In this document: in pieces, positions 1 through 11,075 of the stretch
How the letters are laid out: every line of letters begins with the position of its first letter
Numbering within the stretch: the first letter of the stretch is position 1
Assembly (NCBI GenBank): GCA_001687465.1
Contig: LVLI01000229.1
Span: 62,001 to 126,000, forward strand
Source: Halocafeteria seosinensis
Taxonomy: Eukaryota; Sar; Bigyra; Bicosoecida
Direction of reading: 5' to 3'
DNA length: 64,000 bases
Translations under genes and position numbers: made by a program
Notes under the pieces: generated by a model
The model's database searches: none
The model's input: the letters and a program-made list of their open reading frames with translations, nothing else
What the model was told of the DNA's origin: nothing

Positions 1-3000
1 ATCGTCTCCACCAGCGAGCTTCTGAAGGTCGTTCGTCATCCCTATTTGGAAATAAGTGAAGGTGAACAGCTGGTGACGTTTAATGTGCCGGAACAGAAAG
101 GCTTCTATCAGGCATCTTTATCGCTTGGTCAGTATCGTCTGGACACCCTTTTAGAAACGAAGCCTGAACTGGTCAAGAAGCTGGACATGGAAAACTTTGT
201 GTATCTGTGCTTGTTAGGTTTCTGCACGTACCCAGGGGACGCCAGCGCTGACAACTTTATCGTCGAGCTTTACGGCAAGCCTGGCGGTACGGCGACGAAG
301 GTTGACTTTATTCGGCTTGTGTCGATTGACAATGACCTTTCGTTCGCCAAAAGCATGTTGCGGAAGCAGGAGAATGTGAGCAAGGGAGCCATATACGCAG
401 ATATGCTCAACGTTCTCTACTTTTTCCCTCAAATGCAGCGACCCATTCCTGATTCTGTCCGCCAGAGAATACGAAGCCGCGACTTCTGTGAAAATTTCAT
501 CCTCGATGTAGTCAACGAGCTGATTGCTGTCGATGGACGCTTTGATGCTTCCCCATTTGCTCGAGATGAAGATGCGAAGTTGCCATTCAGATTACCGGAA
601 GCAAGTCTATTATATATGTATGATAACCTGGTGAAAGTGAGAGGCATACTAGGGAAAAAATGGGCTGTCACTGTTGACGATTTGTTCGATGGACTTTATC
701 CTCAGTTGAGTCATTTTTATCGAAACTTTTGGGGCGAATTCTCTATAGATTACTCTATCGAGAGGTTATATGAAGCTGCGGACTGCGGAAAACAAGGGAA
801 ATTTTTTGGGAAAGGTCATCGCTCACGCGTCCTTACACGAGTTAAAACATCGAAGCAGCTGGAAGGTAATGCCTATTGGGACCGGTTCAACAGCAGTATC
901 GACCAAGAAGCGCATTTGTTATATCAATATCGCAAGGGCATTCTAGACTGTGCTTCTCAAGACCGAATCGATTCCTTCTTGGTCGGGTTCGCGACAGACC
1001 TTTCATACGTTCCCAAAGACCCATCGAGTCTACCTATTTCTGAGGCGCGGACTGTATGTACTACGACAGGTACTGAAGGTTGCACTCTTAACGATGATCG
1101 CTCAACGAGGATGATGAGGAATGTTCTAGATATGGTTCCTTATCTACATGATGATCCGGAGAAGATACTTCTGACTCTCATCCGCTCAGATCTTGATGTT
1201 AATGAAAGAGTCGATGTCCAAGGTGGGACTATTTTGCATCACCTCGTACAGCAAACATCGTCTGCCAGCGATACACATTCGCGGCTTGCTGTGGAACGCT
1301 TAATAGAATGCGGCGCTGATCCTTTCCAGACCAATAGCTCTGGCCAAACTCCCGCCGATATTACCTTGATCAAGGAAGACGTAGGTCTGCACAGTGCGTT
1401 GCATTGGATAGAACCGCAGTTAATATGGCAGCTTATGTCTCGTAGACCCTTCGACGATGATTGGAATATTTTGATACAAGAGATGACATACGTTTTGCGT
1501 CATGTTTCCTCTTTTCAATTGTGTGTCTTTCAGGGATTTCGTCAAGATGCTCTTGCTGCAGCGGCTTTGAAACATCCGAAGAACCGTCAGTTAGTGCAAG
1601 CGCTGGTGCGACGAAACGACTTTGATCAACTGGTCCCAGAAATGTATGATACCACAATTGGAAACGTTGTGGATCAGTTTGTGGAATATGTTGCTAGTAT
1701 CGATGAAGACGATGAAGACTCGTTATTGCGTCAGATTCTTTGGATATGCGGATCAACCAATACTAGTGAACCCGCATTTCGTGTGAATCCTGAGGCGATA
1801 GAGAACGCTTACGGACGCCGAAAGTGGGCAATTTTGGCCGTGCTACTTAATCACTGCGAAGCTGAATATGACTTCAACCGTCTGTCGTGGGGCAAGAATC
1901 CAGACGAGAGACGCAACATTCGCTTGGCACACGTACTACGCGGCCGAGGCCAACTTAAGGGCAGTGATTTCAAAGAAGGGATAGACTTGTATCGAAAAGG
2001 AAAAAATGGCGATAGAAGTTTACACATAATTGCCGAAAGAGGATCGGTGAGTGCAATTCGTGACCTAGACACTATTCATCCTGGTTTCGTTCGCACGCAC
2101 TGTATGGACGTAAATGCATTTGGAGAAACACCTCTCGATGTTGCCTATAAGTATGACCGTGCTGATGTGCTAGAGCATCTGGTAGAACAGGTAAGAAAGT
2201 ATCAGGGCTATTTTCAGCTCTATACCAAAGATGATGAACACGTGTATGGAAATGATAAGACCCGGAAGGTCTCTCGAATATCCAGGGAGATGGGGACCGG
2301 AGATATCAGTATTAGGGAGGCTATGTTTGGAGTATATCTAGATCGTGTAAATAGTCGTGGAAACACCATGTTGTACGAAGTCGTCAAGCAGTACTATGGA
2401 AAGCGTTTACGAAACGAGGACCCTGGAAAGGCATTCGAACACTTCAGCACCCTTATGCGTCTCGGGGCAGATCTGCAGTATACTGAACGGTTTGATGGTC
2501 TCTCTCCGTTTCACCTGATAGCGCGGATGGGGACCGATTGGTTGGATCCAGCCAATGCCCTGTACACGGAAATGAGACAAAATCTTAAAGAGGGTACAGT
2601 TGCTCCCGACTTGCGATCCTTTGATTCGTACGGAAGAAGCCCTTTAGATCTAGCGTGCTTGGAGTCCATAAATGTGAAGAATGGAGAAAGCAATAATGCT
2701 TGGGATGTTCTTGTTGAGGAACTCGTCAATAAAAGCACTCGTCCTTCCGGCATGGGAGCCGTCTTCATCCAGAACAACCAACATCAATATCGATATAATC
2801 CCCTTATGGACTCGGTACTGCGGGGCCAGTTTGAAGTTGTAGAGAAGCTCGCCCCCAAGTGTGAAGAGTGTACTTCTCGGATTGGTTTGAACACGAAAGA
2901 ATTTCGTATACGCATGGGTGACCCTTCTTTATTTGTAGCAGAAGCTGGTATATCTGAAGATCCCAGGACTAAGAGGTTACCAGAGCTAACGCTACGTAGT

Positions 3001-3564
3001 TTATGTGCGCATGATGACTACATTGGATTGTGCTTATACTTTCTGGAGATGCAATCGTGGGAAACTTACTCGCTATATTCGACGGTCTCCAAGGTTCTGA
3101 AGGACGTCAATTTGAGCTGCAACACTCAAGTTTTGTTCTTGCGTTTTGTTGATAGTAAATGTCCGTACTTCCTTCCCAGAGTGGGAGAAGAATTATTGAG
3201 GGACTTGTTGTTGTCTGGGAAACCGTCACGGAAGGTTGTACGAGAACTGTTCAAGTGTATGCGGCACAGAGAATGCGAAGTTCGTACTTGCAGTTTAATA
3301 GAAGAAGGCTGTCGAGTGGAAAACTATGCAGCAGTAAGCCAACTTGCGTACTATGAATCAGTACATAATCCGTTTCACCAGGCCAACGTTCCAATTGTGC
3401 CGGTCGCGGACGAGCCCACGGATTCCGAGAAGAAGAAACTGCGCGACATGTGTGGAATTAATAGTGCTGATGAAGGTGACTATACAGAGGCTTCCGCGAT
3501 AGGGTCACTGATTCAGAGTGTTGGTTCATTCTTTGCTTACAACATCGTGCGTACGGATTCCTGA
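1..3564 (+). CDS. Ankyrin-repeat protein with kinase-like motif, 5' end missing
   Basis: The reading frame is open from base 1 and ends at a TGA at 3562-3564, so the window starts inside the gene. No intron is needed over 1187 codons. Near the start (about 229-345) the protein has GDASADNFIVELYG and then SIDNDLSF. This looks like the catalytic and metal-binding loops (GDxxxxN ... IDxD) of atypical lipid/protein kinases such as the PI3/4-kinase fold or actin-fragmin kinase. That is inference, because the N-lobe would lie outside the window. Ankyrin-type repeats follow, for example GTILHHLVQQ ... LIECGADPFQTN (about 1225-1340), ALFGETPLDVAYKYDRADVLEHL-like units near 2110-2190, and LDPANALYTE / YGRSPLDLACL (about 2540-2660). 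The best description is a protist kinase-ankyrin fusion. The ankyrin part is more certain than the kinase part. Confidence 0.6.
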   Translation: MVSTSELLKVVRHPYLEISEGEQLVTFNVPEQKGFYQASLSLGQYRLDTLLETKPELVKKLDMENFVYLCLLGFCTYPGDASADNFIVELYGKPGGTATKVDFIRLVSIDNDLSFAKSMLRKQENVSKGAIYADMLNVLYFFPQMQRPIPDSVRQRIRSRDFCENFILDVVNELIAVDGRFDASPFARDEDAKLPFRLPEASLLYMYDNLVKVRGILGKKWAVTVDDLFDGLYPQLSHFYRNFWGEFSIDYSIERLYEAADCGKQGKFFGKGHRSRVLTRVKTSKQLEGNAYWDRFNSSIDQEAHLLYQYRKGILDCASQDRIDSFLVGFATDLSYVPKDPSSLPISEARTVCTTTGTEGCTLNDDRSTRMMRNVLDMVPYLHDDPEKILLTLIRSDLDVNERVDVQGGTILHHLVQQTSSASDTHSRLAVERLIECGADPFQTNSSGQTPADITLIKEDVGLHSALHWIEPQLIWQLMSRRPFDDDWNILIQEMTYVLRHVSSFQLCVFQGFRQDALAAAALKHPKNRQLVQALVRRNDFDQLVPEMYDTTIGNVVDQFVEYVASIDEDDEDSLLRQILWICGSTNTSEPAFRVNPEAIENAYGRRKWAILAVLLNHCEAEYDFNRLSWGKNPDERRNIRLAHVLRGRGQLKGSDFKEGIDLYRKGKNGDRSLHIIAERGSVSAIRDLDTIHPGFVRTHCMDVNAFGETPLDVAYKYDRADVLEHLVEQVRKYQGYFQLYTKDDEHVYGNDKTRKVSRISREMGTGDISIREAMFGVYLDRVNSRGNTMLYEVVKQYYGKRLRNEDPGKAFEHFSTLMRLGADLQYTERFDGLSPFHLIARMGTDWLDPANALYTEMRQNLKEGTVAPDLRSFDSYGRSPLDLACLESINVKNGESNNAWDVLVEELVNKSTRPSGMGAVFIQNNQHQYRYNPLMDSVLRGQFEVVEKLAPKCEECTSRIGLNTKEFRIRMGDPSLFVAEAGISEDPRTKRLPELTLRSLCAHDDYIGLCLYFLEMQSWETYSLYSTVSKVLKDVNLSCNTQVLFLRFVDSKCPYFLPRVGEELLRDLLLSGKPSRKVVRELFKCMRHRECEVRTCSLIEEGCRVENYAAVSQLAYYESVHNPFHQANVPIVPVADEPTDSEKKKLRDMCGINSADEGDYTEASAIGSLIQSVGSFFAYNIVRTDS

Positions 3565-4475
3565 CTTGGCGATCGCCCATCAGGGTCTCTGACTGGAGTC
3601 CGGTTTCGTCCCACGGGTGTGGTTGATTGGTGACGATATTGGGTTGAGCTGGCCCCAAACTATACAAAGACTGTAACAAACAAAGTACACGCTAGTTGAC
3701 CAGTGTCTACACTGAATTTACTCCGCTTACATGAAAGCCGAAGCGCATAACACCTTCTCATTAGTCGCTCTCAGCATCATGTGGGCTATTTGTCGGCAAG
3801 TCTCCGGAAACTCCATGTGTAGCCAAGAAAGCTCGTCCGTCAACAAGAGTATCATTAACGGCGACGCATTCCCGCTCCTCGTCTCTGTCAATAAAGCTAC
3901 TACTATAAAGAAAAGGGTCGGGGTGTTGTCACTTCCTGATGATAGCTGCAGAAGTTGAATTTCCAACCTAGCCGAGGATCCCACGGTTCATTCACTTCGT
4001 GTTCCCACTATCCCGGTGGTGATACTCGACCAACAGTGCATTTCCCTGGTCTCCCCATTGAATAACTCGCTTAACATCTAGTGAAGAACACAATGGACAA
4101 ATAGGAAGACGTTACACCCACGGCGGACGGTCGAGCAGGCATCTCCGCTGACTCAGCAGCACCACAGGAACCAGTCCCTCAATAATTATATCCGTACATA
4201 CTTGTGCAGGCGGAGAGAGATCAACGTCTGACCACGCTGAACTGGAGTGTGGTGTGCGAGCGTGTGTGTGTGTGCACTGTGTGGAGGACGAAGTGAACCT
4301 CATCACGTGGCAGCTACCCTTCCACAAACTATGATTGTATTCCACTGCATTTTCTATAAACATTGTCTCAGATTCACTACATACGAAACCAACAGCCACC
4401 TCTTCTTCGTTCCTATGTTCGTCCCTTTGCGCTGCTGCTGCGTCTAATAATAATGTGAGAGGGAGATGAGTCAAC
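3565..4475. other. Intergenic stretch, no convincing gene
   Basis: This holds the 3' flank of the ankyrin gene and the 5' flank of the first zinc-finger gene. A 75-codon frame at 3731-3958 (+) starts with a hydrophobic, signal-like segment. It overlaps an equally long antisense frame and shows no recognisable domain, so I do not call it. A short GT-rich tract lies near 4260-4275. Confidence 0.5.
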
Positions 4476-6301
4476 ATGAGTTGTTCTGACTTAGCGAAAC
4501 CATCCCGCCGGCTCCCGGGAGTGACGTCGTCCTCTTTTCATTCAAGGAACCCGACAGGATTGCCACAGAAAGTAAAGGAGACTCCGAAATTCACGACGAA
4601 GAAAAGGAGTCCGACGGTTCAGAGGGTGAGTGCGTGAATTGTTGTTTCAGAGTGTTAGATTGGTTGAACGGATGGATCTCTGGTCGCCGCTGCTGCTGGA
4701 TGATGATGGATCTCCTATCAAGTGGCGGTATGCGAGTTGTCGTTGACCACTGGGATCAAGAGAATAACACACTGATGATGCGTGTATTGTTTACCATAGG
4801 TTTGTCATGGAGGAAGGAAGAAAGGGGGCTCTGTTCTGGGTGACTTCAGACCGCACCATCGGAGTTTGGGAAAGAACTCTGGTGCTCTTGTCGATGCCTC
4901 CCGATTAACACATGCGCACGTCAATTGTCGTCTCATTTGTGCAATCAAAATGAATATCTCGCGCTGAGTTGTGCATCTCATTGACTACTGTATCCCTCTC
5001 GTGTTATCTGCAGAACTGCCACGGCGGTTTACCGTAACGTTGCCAACGAATACTATATCCACGGCAGTGGCAGTATTCTTCAATTTTGGGGGGGAATACA
5101 GTACAGTTCTCTTCGAAACTACACGATAATGATGGTCAAACAAGAGCGCAACTTTGGATGTCATGGGGCGCAGACAACCACCAGCTCAGGGAAGTTCCAG
5201 TGCCCTCGTTTGCGCCAAGGAAGTGCACAACCACAGATGGCTCTCACTCCCTTGGCGATTGGGATTCTACAGTTTGCAGGCCATACAAAGGCTCCAAAGT
5301 CTATACCTCTCAACGCGTCTACGAGTTTTAGTCTGCATGTCCCGCCCAGCTCCAAGCGGAGAACTCAAGCAGGAAAACGGAGAAGGATGGAAGTAGCTGG
5401 CAGCTACGTAGAGTTTCCTTTTGCGGGTTCTAAAAGTCGATGTTGCATGTCCCAACAACCTTGCCATTTTGTTGCCTCTGATGAATCGGAATCCACGATA
5501 AGCGACTCTACAAGTGCCACCAACTTCACTGCTGAGGAAGCTGCATCCGAGTTGCTGAGACTTAACCGGCACGGTGACCAATTCACTCCCACTGAGACGA
5601 GCACTGAATCGCCAAATTCAGTGCGTAGCGGTGGCTTAACCAACATGCGAGCAAAACGACGGTACGATAGAAGACAGTACGGGTTATATCATCTTCAGTC
5701 TTATTTTCAACTCAATGTTCCGCAGCAAAAAGTGGGAAATAGAAGAACACTTCAAATGCAACTTCTGTGACAAAATCTATGGGTCAATTTCTGCTTTGAC
5801 TCTCCATATCCGAGCCAAACATGTGGATGAGGCCAAAGTGCTCATGGGCCTGGGGAAGAAAGACACACTCCTACCCATACACGCGCGATCGATCGGTGCT
5901 CACTTCAATCACTGCATGAACGACAGACACATTGAGCCGAAATCAATCAGGTCTCCCCAGACATCCAAAAGTAAGTAGTTTCCTGGCCTAGTTCTGAGCA
6001 AGGAAATAATTCGGCATTGCGCACCACCCTTCCTTGGATATGTAATGCAGAGCACAATGTAGCCGGAGCTGTCTCCACCAAGGCAACTACTGCATACTCC
6101 AAAAGAGAAGCTGAGAGTGCTCTTGCGAGTTCGGATCCATTGCCTTCGAAAAGACAAGAAGCCCACTACGTCCAGACGGCTCGAAAGCGCGATCTGCCCA
6201 CATTGCAGGTTAAACAGACGTCGATTCCAGTGCAGCTCAAATACAAGTGCAATGAGGTCGAATACCCGATCGTTGCACCTACCAAACAAATTGTATGTTA
6301 G
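4476..6301 (+). CDS. Single C2H2 zinc-finger protein A (paralogue of B)
   Basis: Four-exon model: 4476-4625, 5273-5661, 5726-5970 and 6051-6301, giving 344 aa. The last three exons and their joins are well supported, because both introns join frames exactly. The first exon is tentative: its 647-nt intron is long for this locus, and translation could instead begin at 5129 in the second exon's frame. The finger is CNFCDKIYGSISALTLHIRAKH (C-x2-C-x12-H-x4-H), in the third exon. It is followed by the motif PIHARSIGA. Upstream is EEAASELLRLNR, and a basic run RAKRRKK spans the splice join. Finger, flanking motif, upstream motif and intron position all recur in the next gene, so the two are tandem duplicates. 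The basic stretch and the finger suggest a nuclear nucleic-acid-binding protein (inference). No target is visible. Confidence 0.65.
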
Positions 6302-7999
6302 GCTGCTTGTTGTGACGGAGCTTCAGATTGATTCACGTAGGCATGCGCGATAGTTGCGCGGCCTGGGAGCCATGCATGTGTCGAGGGATTCTCAAAAACA
6401 GTGTAGAAAAGAATACATTTGGCACCTCATATTTATCGTGTCGTTTTTTTGAATTGCATCTCTTTCTCAGTTGCGTTGACTCCGCTCCTCGTTAAGAGGA
6501 TGTGGTCAACTTCCCGGCCGGTGGGCTATCTGTCACATTTGTGTGTGTGTGACTCCGTATTACAGTCCGCATCCTTGTATTCATGCAATCAGAAGCCAGA
6601 CTGTCCCAAAACCAGCCTCTATCTACGTGATATAGGTTTATTTGTTTTATTCAGTTCATTATGTGGTGTATGCAGTGTATGTATGGCACCATATGTACGG
6701 TAGCCTCCGCAGCATCCGCATCTTGGGAAACTTGTTCTACGGAAGGGGACGCCGCAGATGACGTGTATTCCATCTCCCACGTTCATTTTTTCCAGGCTCC
6801 TTACGCGGGCATATATATTCCCCGGACATATTTGCATACAGTGCTGAACTCGATATCAACGCGTAGGACCGACGAAAACCCGAAATCCGAAGCTCCGGGG
6901 GAAACCTGGTGCGGCTTTTCGGAAGCGCCACGTCAGCAGCTGGCTCCCCAGCAGAAAACCTTCAGATAAGGGTCCCCGTTCAATTGTCTCACGTTGTGAA
7001 CCCTATCGTGGCCTTAAAAGATCCCATGGATGTCTCTTTCAAGTGATATCAGCCGATTGGCCGCTGCTGCAGTACTTCTGCGCCAGCAGACCGTTTCTCC
7101 GGCATATTCCCGTACTTGCCAGACAGCAGCTGTTCGTCCTTGTTTCGAACATGTAACCCTTCGGGAATAAGCCCCATACGCTTATACAGCTCAATGGGAG
7201 TGTTTTCTCTGAGCAGATCCTCTCTGTATGCCGTCCTCTCGTCGAGTGACACCCCATATACCGCAACTTGAAGGGCCGGTTTTGGCCGTGCCGAGCCGGG
7301 AATTTCCCGGGAAAGAGCCGGCCCAGCAGCGCGTTAAAAGGGGCAAAAAGTCATAGCAGACAAATGAATTGGATTTGATGCCCCCGTCAAGTACACAATT
7401 GTTCAATTATTCATTCAGTATTGGGACACCCGACAATGTAAGTGCGTGTCCATGTTAAGAGAGAGAGAGAGAGGAAAAAAAGATGGAGGGTTGGAATTGT
7501 CCAGCTGATCGTCTTGGCTTTTCTTGGGATCAATGCCCTGTTTGGTTCTTTATGGGCTTCGGTGGTTGACGCGGAGTTGTGACGGCTGCACTTTTCAGTC
7601 CCCTCCTCTGCCCTCTATTCCACCTTTTGAGACTCCCCTGATGTAGAATGGGTAGAGAGAGCGAATGGGAAAACCTACAAGGGGTAGTGCGCTGTCTTTC
7701 GTGTGTAAAGGGGAGAATGCCGTAGCACACGTGTAACGTGTTTGAAGTGCCGAACGGAGTTGAATTGGTCAGGTTTTCCAGCTGATGTAGCTGTTATGCC
7801 TGCACTCGTGTTTCTTCCAAGTATGGGAATGTTGTTTATCAAATTTCCGGCATGCTCTGCAGAATAGAAAGAAGAGAGACACACAGAAACAGCGGCTGTA
7901 CAGCGTACTACGTGTTCAGTGTTCGTTGTGGAAAAAACCGTCCTTCTTGAAGCTTGGAATTTGAACCGAGCGGAGATAGAAAAGATCCGTTGGAAGAGG
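6302..7999. other. Intergenic / upstream region of zinc-finger gene B
   Basis: About 1.7 kb without a secure gene. It contains a GA-repeat (about 7459-7474) and a donor-like GTAAGTGCGTG at 7438, which resembles the donor after the first exon of gene A. It may therefore end a 5' UTR exon of gene B. On the minus strand a frame is open from 7333 to 7049 with protein-like composition; it is listed separately. Confidence 0.45.
7049..7333 (-). CDS. Possible exon of an unrecognised small gene
   Basis: An uninterrupted minus-strand frame runs from just after a stop at 7334-7336 to a stop at 7049-7051. Its translation is charged and not repetitive, with pieces such as ALQVAVYGVSLDERTAYRED and ELYKRMGLIPEGLHVRN. 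It has no ATG near its start, so it would have to be a last exon or a fragment. I do not recognise a family. It lies between the two zinc-finger genes on the opposite strand. It is weakly supported and could be chance. Confidence 0.2.
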   Translation of the reverse strand, partial: RAAGPALSREIPGSARPKPALQVAVYGVSLDERTAYREDLLRENTPIELYKRMGLIPEGLHVRNKDEQLLSGKYGNMPEKRSAGAEVLQQRPIG

Positions 8000-9177
8000 A
8001 TGGGAAGCGTTAGCCACGCCCAAACTATGCCAGGTGTCAAAGCAGCACAGCCTCCAATAACGACCCAGCAACAGCAATATCAGCAGCAGCAAGTCGCCAT
8101 GGCCGCCGCTGCCGCCTATCAATTGCGGGTTCAACGACGCGTGCCAGTGCTAGTGAATGGAATCCTACAACCGAGGAAGGCATTACACGAACTGAAAGTT
8201 ACGGCGCCTGATGAACCAAAACCGAAGCAGTATACGATTGATCCAACCAAAGGCAATATCGGTGCGGGGTTTACGCTGACGCGCACTGGAGTCAGTAATG
8301 TGGTGAACCAGAGAAGTATGACTCACAGCAATAATTCACGCGTCGCAGCTGCCACGTCATCCTCGCACGGTGCGCCTCAAAGACCTCCAGTTCGGAATCA
8401 CTCTCCCAAAATGATGGTTGCCGTTCCAGCACGGATTGAAAAGGATGTTTTCAATATGGAAGAATGTACTGACGAAGAGGCTGCCTCACAGCTCCTCAAT
8501 TTGACCCGTAGTCTGCCGCCGAATCAAACGCTAGAAACCGATACGAAGAGCAGTTGCAGCTCAACGTACTCCAGCGGGAACTCCAAAAGTGGTAGACGGC
8601 TGAAGTAAGTGCATCTTCATGAATTACAATGCTTCGTTACTTGTCGACTGATATCCTCACGATCATTTTCTTTCGACCACACAGAAAAGTGCGTCAATCT
8701 GATCGCTACCATCGTTGCTGCTTTTGCCAAAGGCAGTACGGATGCTTGTCTGCATTGAGCTTGCATCTGCGCATGAAGCACCCGCGCCTTGTGAAAGCTA
8801 TGTTGGGTATGGACCAAGCAGAAGCGGTGCAGCCAATTCATGCACGATCCATTGGAGCGTATGCCAATGATGTCATGACGCGTAAACTTTTCCGTCCAGT
8901 TCGCTCCTTGGAAGAAGCCGTTCACGTTTGTGCCACGATGGGATACGAAGAAGAAACTAGCATTCCAGCGAAAACGGTGCCTACGACTATGGGTGTTCCC
9001 GAGAGTGCTAAACAACCACAGCCGGCACGTCTTCGCCTACAGGCAAGTAGCCAGCGCCGCTACAGCAATGATTCGATGAACACCGAGCCCAGCTATGCTT
9101 CCGCTCCAATGTCTTTTGGGGCTAATGGAAACAATTGTAGCTTTACTGGATACCAGCAACAAGTTGTGCAGGCGTAA
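8000..9177 (+). CDS. Single C2H2 zinc-finger protein B (paralogue of A)
   Basis: Two coding exons, 8000-8604 and 8685-9177, are joined by a GTAAGT...CAG intron of 80 nt, giving 365 aa. The start at 8000 is the first ATG of the long open frame, though an upstream non-coding exon is possible. The N-terminal part is rich in glutamine and alanine (QQQQYQQQQ, AAAAA). Next come EEAASQLLNLTR, a Ser-rich stretch, and a basic GRRLKK across the splice site. The finger is CCFCQRQYGCLSALSLHLRMKH (C-x2-C-x12-H-x4-H), followed closely by QPIHARSIGAYANDVMTRKL. The intron falls at the equivalent place, just before the finger, as in gene A. The C-terminal tail is low complexity. This is probably a DNA- or RNA-binding regulator. 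The PIHARSIGA element does not belong to any zinc-finger family I know. Confidence 0.75.
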
Positions 9178-9742
9178 AACTGATTTGCTGCCTCGAGTGC
9201 CCCCTATCCGTTTGCATGTGGGCACTCGTATTCATGTTTCTCGGAGCCCCACTCAGGGCTCTTCGTTCATATTTGCATGTTGCTCCGACAGTGCTTTTCC
9301 ATGGTCCTGCGCTGTTGGAGCGAGAGAGAGAAATACACGTTTGATGGGAAGTGCTCAACTTCCCTCCCGATTCCAAACAACCCGTACACCACCTCGCCTT
9401 AGTCGACCATCCTCCGCAAGCAGTACAACACATTTTACACTCCATGTGCATGATTACTTTGCTTCTACGTCTAGGGCCTAGGAATCCGGGATCAACCGAT
9501 TATCTACGACAAAAATGTATGTATGTGAAGTTGGCGGATCGCGATCCTAGACGGTCTGAGGAGTGAGCTCGCACGACAAAAGGAAGATAAGAATTTCGAT
9601 TTCGGATTGATACCTAACAGAGCGACCGTGCTTGTTTTACATTTACTTTAATATATCCACACACTAGGGTATCTGTTGCTTATACAGATAGCATTTGAGT
9701 AGCGTTTATTCACGTCAAAGGGAAAAAAAAAAAAGAACAACC
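9178..9742. other. Intergenic, 3' flank of B and promoter of adenosine kinase
   Basis: No gene is seen. The segment ends in an A-rich leader (9723-9740) directly before the adenosine kinase ATG. Confidence 0.5.
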
Positions 9743-10927
9743 ATGTCGGAAGGAGCTTTACTTGGTATGGGGAATCCCCTGTTGGATATCTCGGCAGAGG
9801 TACCCGATGAGGTGATGAAGAGGTATGTCGTCCTGCAGCTCCCCGTGTGGATGAAGGGTGTATAAGGGTTCGTTTGGAGTGTTCCCGGCTGACTCCGTGC
9901 TTGTAGCTGGAACATGTTTTTTGTTCCCTTTGACTTTCCCCTTGTCATGGACCCTTGTTCTCGTGGTATATGCAGATACGATGTGCAGCCCAACAACGCC
10001 ATTTTGGCCGAAGAGAAGCACATGCCCTTGTACAAGGAACTCATCGACAACTACGATGTACGCTACATCGCCGGCGGAGCCACGCAAAACTCAATCCGCG
10101 TTGCCCAATGGATGAGCCAAACCCCTGGATTCTCCAGTTACATCGGTTGCATTGGCAAAGACGGATATGGCCAGAAATTGAAGGATGCCGCCGCCAAGGA
10201 CGGCGTCAAGCCTCTCTACATGGAAGACGAGTCCGCCGCCACCGGAACCTGCGCCGTCCTCATCACCAACAAGGAGCGATCCTTGGTGGCCAATCTATCG
10301 GCAGCCAACAACTACAAAATTGACCACTTCAAAACCGAACCAGTCCAGAACGCTCTCAAGAAAGCCCAAGTCATCTACACCGCTGGGTTCTTCTTGACCG
10401 TATCTCCCGATACCATGGTCGAAGCCGGCAAGCTCTGTGCCGAACACAACAAGACCTTCATGATGAATCTCTCAGCACCTTTCTTGTGCAGTGTGTTCAA
10501 GGAACAAATGCACCAAGTGCTTCCTTACGCCGATGTCGTTTTCGGTAACGAGAGTGAAGCTCAAGCTTTTGCTGAAAACAATGACATGCCCAAGGATTCC
10601 AAGATTGAGGATGTTGCCCTCAAGATTGCTAGCTTAACCAAGGTGAACGACAAGAAGAGCCGAATGGTCGTCATTACACAGGGCTCAGAGTCCACCGTGG
10701 TCGCCCAAGACGGGAAGACAACTACCTTCCCAGTCACCCCCATGGACAAGAACGAAATTGTCGACTTAAACGGCGCTGGAGATGCCTTCGTTGGTGGCTT
10801 CTTGAGCCAATACGCTCTTGGCAGAAGTGTCAAGAACTGCGTCGAAGCAGGACACTACGCTGCAGGAGTGATCATCCGCACCAGCGGATGTGTCTTACCC
10901 GACAAGTGTGACTTCAAACCCGAATAA
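9743..10927 (+). CDS. ADK: Adenosine kinase
   Basis: This enzyme transfers the ATP gamma-phosphate to adenosine to make AMP, salvaging purine and removing the adenosine product of methylation reactions; it is normally cytosolic. Exons 9743-9822 and 9976-10927 join in phase to give 343 aa, the usual eukaryotic ADK length. The protein starts MSEGALLGMGNPLLDISAEV, which is the family's N-terminal hallmark. It continues with NNAILAE and the PfkB signature region YIAGGATQNSIRVAQWM. Near the C-terminus is DLNGAGDAFVGGFLSQY, whose GAGD aspartate (D296) is the catalytic base. By eye it resembles plant and algal ADK most. The second exon reads as richer in C-ending codons than its neighbours, as expected for a highly expressed gene. 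It converges on the TPR gene, 148 bp away. Confidence 0.95.
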
Positions 10928-11075
10928 GCACTGATCGGTGGGGTAAAATTGTAGATATACATGCCATATTTACCTATGTTTTGCATATGCGCTTCGATAG
11001 CGTGTATACCTTGTGTTGCTTTCCCTACTACTAGGGACTTGGTTTATTTGCTGAATATACTCTGACATCTATTTG

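Noticed and set aside
3731-3958. Small secreted protein gene
   Set aside because: It has a signal-like start but an equally long antisense frame and no further support.
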